Of a stretch of DNA of 10,734 bases, positions 1 through 5,409 are shown one piece after another. Position 1 is the first letter of the stretch. Every line of letters begins with the position of its first letter. The DNA lies in NCBI GenBank assembly GCA_016928125.1, contig JAFGLK010000269.1, forward strand, positions 1 to 10,734, given 5' to 3'. The notes below the pieces were generated by a model. The model was given only the letters and a program-made list of their open reading frames with translations. It ran no database searches and was not told where the DNA came from. The stretch comes from Anaerolineae bacterium (GTDB lineage Bacteria > Chloroflexota > Anaerolineae > UBA1429). The position numbers and the translations under genes are program-made.

Positions 1-13
1 CGTCCCGTGTCTG

Positions 14-38
14 CATGCTCTCGTCCAGTTAGAGCACG
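14..38 (-). terminator. Weak hairpin downstream of the URO-D gene
   Basis: On the minus strand CGTGCTCT and AGAGCATG can pair as an 8-bp stem with one G-U pair and a 9-nt loop. The stem begins 38 nt after the URO-D stop codon. No U-tract follows. The rest of bases 1-76 shows no gene that I can support. Confidence 0.25.
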
Positions 39-76
39 AGCGGCCGAACTCACCTGCCAAGCTGCGTCGCCTATGG

Positions 77-1210
77 CTAACTCAGTTCGCGCACCAGGTC
101 GGTGTAGCGTCGCATGCGCTCCACCGAGGTCCCCGGCGTGATCGGGCTGCCGGTGCTCATCACAAAGCGGCCCCCGTTGGCCCGCCTGATGGCCAACTGC
201 CGCGCCACCTCGCGGCGCAGCGCCCCCTCCGATACGTGGGGCAGCACTGCGATGGCATCCAGGTTGCCGAAGAGCGTCCAAGACCCGGCGATCCGTTGGG
301 CGATCGCTTCGAGATCCACGTCAAAGCCCTTTTTGCCCTCCTCAAAGTGGAACGCATCCGCCCCGATGGCCAGGATGGCGTCCAGCCGATCGTGAGGATT
401 GCCGCAATAGTAGTAGATGCTCTTCAGCCCGGCGGCGCGAATCGCCTGCACCAGGCGCTGCATCACCGGCACGTTGAGCGCCCAAAACAGGTCGGGGCTG
501 ATCTGGTCGGTGAGACACTCCTCGATCCAGACCGCGTCGGCGCCCAGGGCGGCAATCATGGCGATGCGCTGCACCTGGTTCCAGAGGATGCACTCAGCGG
601 CATAGGCGGCCAGATCGGAATCGGTCGCCAGGAAGAACATCATCCCCTCGTAGCCCAGGAGATCGTAGAACGCCCAAAGGGGCGCGGCGATCGAGCCGTA
701 AAGAAAGAGATCGGTCGCCGCGCCGATCGCGGCCGCCGCGTCGTGCCGCCCTTCTGCCAGGAACGTCTGCCGGTCAAAAGCCGCAGCCCGGGAGATCAGC
801 GCATCAACCTGGGCCTCGGTCCTCGGCAAGGCGTCCAGATTCGAATGCCTGGAGATGGCCGAGCTGGTGTTGGTGCCGCTGGGGCGCGGCTCGACCAGGC
901 GCACCGCCTCACCGCTCGCGGCGTCGATGCGCCAGACGCCATCGACGCGTTGCTCGTAGCGCTGGCGCGCCCGCTCCGCTCGCGAGGGGCAGGGCCGCAC
1001 CTGCAGCCACTCCAGCCCACTTCTCCTGACATAGTCCTGCGCCCAGGCCGCCTCCCGGTCGGTGTGTCCGCTGAAAGCGTACCACCAGGGCACGTCGGTC
1101 AGGGCGAACCAATGGTCGCGGATAAACAGGCTATCGTAGCAGCTCACCGCGCCGATCTCGCTGGCGCCCTCGGGCTCAAAGGCGGCCAAGATCTTGTCAC
1201 GGGCCGCCAC
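77..1210 (-). CDS. Uroporphyrinogen decarboxylase (URO-D) family protein, not HemE
   Basis: A 377-residue cytosolic TIM-barrel protein of the URO-D/corrinoid methyltransferase superfamily, close to the usual family length. Family signs are GADAVWIEE near residues 223-231, the following ISPDLFW, YYYCG at 266-270, FGN at 314-316 and the C-terminal STGSPITPGT at 352-361. The N-terminal Arg-rich substrate motif of true HemE is not seen, so haem synthesis is unlikely. Zinc methyltransferases of this superfamily (MtaA/MtbA type) use His-X-Cys plus a later Cys. Here the equivalents appear to be Tyr267, Cys269 and Ser355, so the classical zinc site looks incomplete. The start is GTG at 1208-1210, whose first G is the last base of the upstream sulfatase-fold stop codon. 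AAGGAG (1216-1221) lies 5 nt upstream, which points to translational coupling. The substrate is unknown. Family assignment is firm; function is not. Confidence 0.85.
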   Translation of the reverse strand: MAARDKILAAFEPEGASEIGAVSCYDSLFIRDHWFALTDVPWWYAFSGHTDREAAWAQDYVRRSGLEWLQVRPCPSRAERARQRYEQRVDGVWRIDAASGEAVRLVEPRPSGTNTSSAISRHSNLDALPRTEAQVDALISRAAAFDRQTFLAEGRHDAAAAIGAATDLFLYGSIAAPLWAFYDLLGYEGMMFFLATDSDLAAYAAECILWNQVQRIAMIAALGADAVWIEECLTDQISPDLFWALNVPVMQRLVQAIRAAGLKSIYYYCGNPHDRLDAILAIGADAFHFEEGKKGFDVDLEAIAQRIAGSWTLFGNLDAIAVLPHVSEGALRREVARQLAIRRANGGRFVMSTGSPITPGTSVERMRRYTDLVRELS

Positions 1211-2652
1211 TAATTCTCCTTGATCACCGACTTCCAGAACTGGCTGCGGTCCGAACGATCCTCAAAGGGCGTGCAGCCCGGCTTCTGGTGGTAGCGGGCA
1301 AAAGCCTCGGGGATCGAGCCGCCCGCATCCTCGATGGCGCGCGCCCGCATCTCGGCGCACAGGTCGGGGCGCTCCTTGGCCAGCGAGCGCTCCAGGTTGG
1401 GGTCCTCGCGCACGCGATAGAGCAACTCGCCCTCGCCCCAGATGTTGGCGTTGTACCACCATTCGTCGTTGATCACGGTCACCAGCGGCCCCCAGCCCAC
1501 CGTCACCCATTCGCGTCCGCTGGGCTGATTGCTCATCGCCCAGGCCCAGAAGTTGAGGCCATCCAATGGCGCAGGCGGCGTGACGCCCGCCAGGGCATAG
1601 AGCGTGGCGGTCAGATCGTGATTGTACACCAGGCCGTCATAGCGGCTCCCGGCGCCCTGCCCCTCGGGGTGGCGCACCATCAGCACCAAATCGGCGACCG
1701 CGTGGGTCATGGGGTGCCCCTGCTTGGCCACCATGCCCTTGTCTCCCGGTTCGTAGCCCAGGCTGTGCCCGTGGTCGCTGATCACGGCCATGATCGAGTC
1801 GTCCAAACGCCCAGTCAGGCGCAGCGTCTCGACGAATTGCCCGAACCAGCGATCCACCATGGTCACCTCGCCGGCGTAGTTCGCCTGCAAGCGCGCCAGC
1901 TCGCGCGGGGCCAGGCGGCCCTGCCAGGGGCCGTAGAGCGACTGGATCACATCCACCGCCCCCTCGTCCTGGCTATACATGCGCCGATAGTAGACCGGCG
2001 GATCCCAGGGTTCGTGGGGATCGAACGAGTCCACCGTCAGAAAGATCTGCTTCGCATCCTGATTGTCCCACAGCCAGCGTGAGGCCTCGTTAAAAACCCG
2101 GGCCGGATAATAGTCCTGCTCGGTGTGGCGATAGGCGTTGTTGCGCAGGTAGGCGCGCAGGAAGGTGGCCAGGCCCGGGTTCTGCTCGGGCGTCTCGGCC
2201 ATGTGGCGCCGGATCGCCTCGCGCGAGACCGACGGCCCTGAGCGATAGGGATCGGCCTCCTGGCCGCGCACCCAAATCCACTCGTCAAAGCCGCGATGAA
2301 AGTTCTTGGAGGGCTTGAACTGGTGGTAGCAGTCGGTGATGAATGCCGTGCGATAGCCCCCTTCGCGCAGAGCTTCCGCCAGCGTGGTCTGTTCCTCGGG
2401 GATCGGGCCCCAGCCCGGCGCGCCGCTGAAATCGCCCTTGAAATCGTGGTGCCCGTGGTAGGGATAGGTGCGCAAGCCGGTGTGCAGCGCGCGTCGCACC
2501 GGCAGGGTGGGCAACGACTCGGGATAGGCGCGGGTGAATGTGACCGCCTCGCGGGCAAACGCATCCAGATGCGGCGTCACGATCCAATCGTTGCCATAGG
2601 CGCCCACATGGTCCTGACGCAGGGTATCGAGAATGACGAGCACGATGTTCAT
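1210..2652 (-). CDS. Sulfatase-fold (alkaline phosphatase superfamily) hydrolase with Thr at the formylglycine position
   Basis: A 480-residue protein with the sulfatase fold. VILDTLRQDHVGAYG (residues 6-20) supplies the first metal-binding Asp (D9; the second Asp of the usual DD pair is Thr10). Other landmarks are DPHEPWDPP (211-219) and ISDHGHSLG (291-299, metal ligands D293 and H294), then a C-terminal subdomain. The catalytic C/S-x-P-x-R-x4-T-G motif is present at 49-59 as T-L-P-V-R with T58-G59, but the Cys/Ser that is converted to formylglycine is Thr49 (codon ACC). Classical sulfatase chemistry is therefore doubtful. Thr nucleophiles occur in relatives such as nucleotide pyrophosphatases and LtaS, so a phosphoester or phosphodiester substrate is possible (inference). 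No signal peptide is seen, so it is probably cytoplasmic. ATG at 2652 is preceded by AGGAGGT with 10-nt spacing. It forms a two-gene unit with the downstream URO-D gene. Confidence 0.88.
   Translation of the reverse strand: MNIVLVILDTLRQDHVGAYGNDWIVTPHLDAFAREAVTFTRAYPESLPTLPVRRALHTGLRTYPYHGHHDFKGDFSGAPGWGPIPEEQTTLAEALREGGYRTAFITDCYHQFKPSKNFHRGFDEWIWVRGQEADPYRSGPSVSREAIRRHMAETPEQNPGLATFLRAYLRNNAYRHTEQDYYPARVFNEASRWLWDNQDAKQIFLTVDSFDPHEPWDPPVYYRRMYSQDEGAVDVIQSLYGPWQGRLAPRELARLQANYAGEVTMVDRWFGQFVETLRLTGRLDDSIMAVISDHGHSLGYEPGDKGMVAKQGHPMTHAVADLVLMVRHPEGQGAGSRYDGLVYNHDLTATLYALAGVTPPAPLDGLNFWAWAMSNQPSGREWVTVGWGPLVTVINDEWWYNANIWGEGELLYRVREDPNLERSLAKERPDLCAEMRARAIEDAGGSIPEAFARYHQKPGCTPFEDRSDRSQFWKSVIKEN
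1216..1221 (-). promoter_or_regulatory. Ribosome binding site of the URO-D gene
   Basis: AAGGAG lies within the last codons of the sulfatase-fold gene, 5 nt before GTG 1210. It supports the GTG start and translational coupling through the TAG/GTG one-base overlap. Confidence 0.6.
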
Positions 2653-2662
2653 CGCTGCAGCA

Positions 2663-2669
2663 ACCTCCT
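2663..2669 (-). promoter_or_regulatory. Ribosome binding site of the sulfatase-fold gene
   Basis: AGGAGGT lies 10 nt before ATG 2652. It is a near-perfect anti-Shine-Dalgarno match and fixes this start. Confidence 0.75.
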
Positions 2670-2693
2670 TCGGATCGCAGTTCTGGGATGATG

Positions 2694-2713
2694 TGGTCGC
2701 TCAGATGCGACCA
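2694..2713. promoter_or_regulatory. 20-bp inverted repeat at the predicted transcript start, operator candidate
   Basis: TGGTCGC-TCAGAT-GCGACCA is a perfect inverted repeat with 7-bp arms and a 6-nt centre. It touches the -10 box and covers the predicted start site of the sulfatase-fold operon, a classic repressor position. It could also fold as a 5'-end RNA hairpin. The regulator is not in the window. Confidence 0.45.
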
Positions 2714-2741
2714 AGTTAGCCCATCACCCGCCCAGCGTCAA
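2713..2741 (-). promoter_or_regulatory. Candidate sigma-70-type promoter for the sulfatase-fold/URO-D unit
   Basis: On the minus strand, TTGACG (2736-2741, five of six consensus bases) is followed after 17 nt by TAACTT (2713-2718, three of six). The predicted start lies near 2705, about 53 nt before ATG 2652. The position between two separate functional groups supports a new transcription unit here. Confidence 0.4.
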
Positions 2742-2748
2742 CTGGGCG
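2729..2748. terminator. 7-bp perfect hairpin between oxidoreductase and sulfatase-fold genes
   Basis: CGCCCAG-CGTCAA-CTGGGCG forms a GC-rich stem with a 6-nt loop, 52 nt after the oxidoreductase stop codon. On the minus strand it is preceded rather than followed by TTTT, so it is a poor intrinsic terminator for the upstream gene. On the minus strand the loop reads TTGACG, the candidate -35 box of the next promoter. The hairpin could therefore also be a protein-binding palindrome. Confidence 0.35.
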
Positions 2749-2799
2749 AAAAGGCGCCGCCGTGACACCTCCCGCATGGGTCATGTGAGCGTCTCGCCT

Positions 2800-4305
2800 T
2801 CATGACGGCATCTGCGTGACAAAACGCCGCCCATCACGCTTGCAGATGGAGGCGACCACCTTGCGGCCCATGGCCGCTACGTTGGGCAGGCCCAACCCGC
2901 CAGCCCACTGCCCCACCATGTAAAAACCATCGAGTCCGGGCAGCGTCCGACTCAAGCCCTGGCCCGAGAGCGCCTCGAAAGAGCCTTGATCAGGCACCGG
3001 CCAGGACTGAAAGCCGCGATAGCTGCCTACATAGCGCTCGGTCGTTAGGGGCGTGGCCACATCCACCACCTCCACCTGGGCCGCGAATCCAGGGAAGCGG
3101 CGCTCGAGGCAGGCGATCACAGTCTCGGCCGCTCGCTGCTTCTCGGCGGCATAGGCCTCGCCCGCATCCCGCAAGGCCCGCCAATAGTCATAGCGCGTGG
3201 CAAAGTGCGCCTTGACCACCGTATGGCCCTTTGGCGCCATCTCAGGCGCAAAGGCGAACAACTCCAAGTCGAGCCGGTCGCGCAGCTCTCCCGCGATCTC
3301 GACCGGCTCGGGGAGCCAGAGCACCAAGGCATGTGGCTCCTGGGTCAGATCGCGCGCCACTCCCAACCCCACGTGGAGGCTCATCACCTGGCGATCGGGT
3401 GCGTGGGTCGTGTAGTAGGCACGGATCCTCTCGTTGGTGTATCGGCCTCCCAACATGCCATAGATGGTCGTGTACCCGTCGGCGTTCGAGATGATCATAT
3501 CTGCACGGTGCTCCGTGCCATCCTCGAGCCGAATGCCCACGGCTCGGTCGCCCTTTGACCTGGGCTCCACGAGGATCTCGCTGACGCGTGCCCGGGTTTG
3601 GAGCTCGCCTCCCAGATCACGATAGCGGCGGGCCAGGCTGTGAGAGAATGCGAGCGAGCCCCCCACGGGCCAGCCAAGGTAGCCGGTGGAACATCCGGCG
3701 ACGAACATCAGGGCCACCAGGGGGGATATGTCGGGAATATCATACTGGATCATGGGCAGCGCACGCCGCAGAAAGGAATCGCTGAACCGTGTTGCGTACT
3801 GCTCCAGCGTCACCTTGCCCCACTTGCCCAGGAACGGCATGCTGGGAAGCATTCCGAGCAGCTCCCACGGCTTGGCCAGCAGCATATCCATGAGATTGAG
3901 GCGCGCGAATCGTCGCGCTGCCTGGATGAACTGGAAGATGGGCGTCGCATCGTTGGGCGCCAGGTCGAGCATGTGCTCCTGAAGCCGATCGAGGTCAGTA
4001 TGCACGGTGAAGCGTTGGCTATCAATCCCCTCCACGCAGATCAAGTCCTCGGGGTAGCGCAGGACCCGCGGCATGGCGCCCAATTCCTGCCACATCCGAT
4101 AGAGCCTGGTGCCAGGCGTGCAGCCGGCGAGGTGGTGCATGCAGCCGTCGAACGTATAGCCCTTGCGCGTCCAGCCAGTACAAACGCCGCCTGGAATCGC
4201 ATGTTGCTCGTAGATGCGTGTGTCGTACCCGTTCATCTGCGCATAGCAACCAGCCGCCAGTCCGCCGACACCTGCGCCGATGATGACGATCGAACGCTCC
4301 GCCAT
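2800..4305 (-). CDS. CrtI/CrtH-like NAD(P)/FAD-dependent oxidoreductase (phytoene desaturase/carotenoid isomerase family)
   Basis: A 501-residue flavoprotein. The N-terminal Rossmann motif IVIIGAGVGG (6-15) with acidic E33 closing beta-2, the PGG loop (38-40) and HHLAG (57-61) bind the FAD. PVGGSLAFSHSLARRY (213-228) with GGELQTRARVSEI (232-244) is the typical middle signature. The C-terminal FAD segment LPGLDGFYMVGQWAGG (455-470) is followed by a helix with GLPNVAAMGRK. This order and length fit carotenoid desaturases, carotenoid isomerases and retinol-saturase-like enzymes. The substrate cannot be read from sequence. No phytoene synthase or other carotenoid gene lies in the window, so the carotenoid label is family-level only. 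The reading frame extends to an ATG at 4344, but ATG 4305 is chosen because GGAGGT (4315-4320) lies 9 nt upstream and the Rossmann strand begins straight after it. It sits 75 nt after the toroid gene, with no terminator visible between them. Confidence 0.88.
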   Translation of the reverse strand: MAERSIVIIGAGVGGLAAGCYAQMNGYDTRIYEQHAIPGGVCTGWTRKGYTFDGCMHHLAGCTPGTRLYRMWQELGAMPRVLRYPEDLICVEGIDSQRFTVHTDLDRLQEHMLDLAPNDATPIFQFIQAARRFARLNLMDMLLAKPWELLGMLPSMPFLGKWGKVTLEQYATRFSDSFLRRALPMIQYDIPDISPLVALMFVAGCSTGYLGWPVGGSLAFSHSLARRYRDLGGELQTRARVSEILVEPRSKGDRAVGIRLEDGTEHRADMIISNADGYTTIYGMLGGRYTNERIRAYYTTHAPDRQVMSLHVGLGVARDLTQEPHALVLWLPEPVEIAGELRDRLDLELFAFAPEMAPKGHTVVKAHFATRYDYWRALRDAGEAYAAEKQRAAETVIACLERRFPGFAAQVEVVDVATPLTTERYVGSYRGFQSWPVPDQGSFEALSGQGLSRTLPGLDGFYMVGQWAGGLGLPNVAAMGRKVVASICKRDGRRFVTQMPS

Positions 4306-4380
4306 ATCGCCTCTACCTCCACAGCCAGACTTGACTGATCTCAACTTGGAAAGATGCCACGAAATGCACCGAACCGGGCC
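4306..4380. other. Short spacer between toroid and FAD oxidoreductase genes
   Basis: These 75 bases carry the oxidoreductase ribosome binding site at the 4315-4320 end. I see no hairpin with a U-tract and no convincing promoter pair, which is compatible with read-through from the toroid gene into the oxidoreductase. Confidence 0.4.
4315..4320 (-). promoter_or_regulatory. Ribosome binding site that decides the FAD oxidoreductase start
   Basis: GGAGGT lies 9 nt before ATG 4305. It selects this start over the in-frame ATG at 4344, which would add 13 residues (MRSVKSGCGGRGD) ahead of the Rossmann strand. Confidence 0.75.
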
Positions 4381-5409
4381 TCAGTAGCGTCGACGCCTGG
4401 CCGGATAGGGTTGAAAGGGCGTGCGCGGCTCGAGGCCGACCCAACCTCCCTCGGCGTCGAGTTGCGAAAGGGATCGCAGCAGATCAAACGTGAGCCAGCG
4501 CGAGGCCTGGGGCCCCGCCGCGTACTCCCAGAGGCCATACGGCCCTTGCAGCCCCTCGATGAAACGAATCAGGTCCACTACGCGTGGATCCTCGGCGCTC
4601 AGGCCGATGCGCCCGCAAAGCGTCAGAACCAGAGCCAGATCAAAGCGGGCATGGAAGGTCAAAAAGCCGCGCAATGGCTCGACGCCGATCAGACGGGCGA
4701 CCTCGAACCCGAGGGTGTGCGCCTCGCGGGTCTCGCGCCCCAGCAGCAGGTCCAGTGCACGCCGCGCGGCCGGGTCATGCCGACGCGTCGGATGATGGGC
4801 CAGGCAGAGGAGCGCGCCGGTGGTATTCGAGCGACAGCCCCAACGCGAATGGGCCAGGCGCCGGTAGCCGGCCACATAGCCATAATTGCCCGAGGCGAAG
4901 CCGGTGGGCCAGGCGCCGTCGGGCAGGCGCTGAGCCAACAACCATTCATAGCCACGTTCGGCGCAGGGGTCGGTGGCATAGCCGCAGGCGGCCAGCCCAC
5001 GTAAGGGCAAGGCCGTCTGCAAGGGGATCATGGAATAGCCCTCGCGCTCTTCGCTCGCCTCGCGGGACTCTGGCAATGGCCAGGAGCCGTCTTGCCGTTG
5101 CTGGGCCAAGAGATACGCAGCGCCGCGTTGCACCAGAGGGTGGTCGGGACCCAGCCCCAGATAGCCCAATCGCGCCAGCGCCAGCGCCGTGGTCAGGAGC
5201 GGGCCGCCCCGCGCGTTAGGATCGGCGCTCCGAAAGGCGCCATCCTCCCGCTGGAGACCGCGCAGGTCGGCGATCAGGGGATCAGCCTCGCGCAGCGCGG
5301 CCAGTTCCTGCACTTCGGGGTCATCGTCGGGGCGCCCAAGCAGCTCCCGCAGCACGAGGGAGCGCAGACAGGGGGAGCGATCGGCGAGCAGGAGAGGCGC
5401 CCAGGTCAT
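4381..5409 (-). CDS. Alpha/alpha-toroid repeat protein (prenyltransferase/squalene-cyclase-like repeats), function unknown
   Basis: A 342-residue protein with repeated helical-pair motifs like those of squalene-hopene cyclases and protein prenyltransferases. QW-type motifs appear as QREDGAF (53-59), QRQDGSW (104-110), QRLPDGAW (160-167) and a degenerate LQGPYGLWEY (287-296), each near a conserved small-residue helix. The protein is about half the length of a triterpene cyclase, and I see no DxDD acid motif. Catalytic cyclase activity is therefore not supported; a binding or scaffold role, or an unknown enzyme, is possible. The N-terminus (LLADRSPCLRSLVLRELLG) resembles the short leader helix seen in annotated prenyltransferase-repeat proteins of unknown role. 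ATG 5409 overlaps the TGA of the tandem UvrA gene as ATGA, with GGAG 7 nt upstream, so the two are very likely co-translated. The C-terminus is basic (ARRRRY). Confidence 0.8.
   Translation of the reverse strand: MTWAPLLLADRSPCLRSLVLRELLGRPDDDPEVQELAALREADPLIADLRGLQREDGAFRSADPNARGGPLLTTALALARLGYLGLGPDHPLVQRGAAYLLAQQRQDGSWPLPESREASEEREGYSMIPLQTALPLRGLAACGYATDPCAERGYEWLLAQRLPDGAWPTGFASGNYGYVAGYRRLAHSRWGCRSNTTGALLCLAHHPTRRHDPAARRALDLLLGRETREAHTLGFEVARLIGVEPLRGFLTFHARFDLALVLTLCGRIGLSAEDPRVVDLIRFIEGLQGPYGLWEYAAGPQASRWLTFDLLRSLSQLDAEGGWVGLEPRTPFQPYPARRRRY

Noticed and set aside
236..1213. 325-codon open frame on the plus strand opposite the URO-D gene
   Set aside because: It is an antisense shadow in GC-rich DNA with no recognisable domain; the minus-strand frame carries the family motifs.
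1288..2082. 264-codon plus-strand frame opposite the sulfatase-fold gene
   Set aside because: Low-complexity His/Gln/Val-rich translation typical of an antisense shadow, fully inside a well-supported gene.
4306..4344. Longer start for the FAD oxidoreductase at ATG 4344
   Set aside because: The added residues are not part of the Rossmann fold, and the strong GGAGGT lies inside them, 9 nt before ATG 4305.
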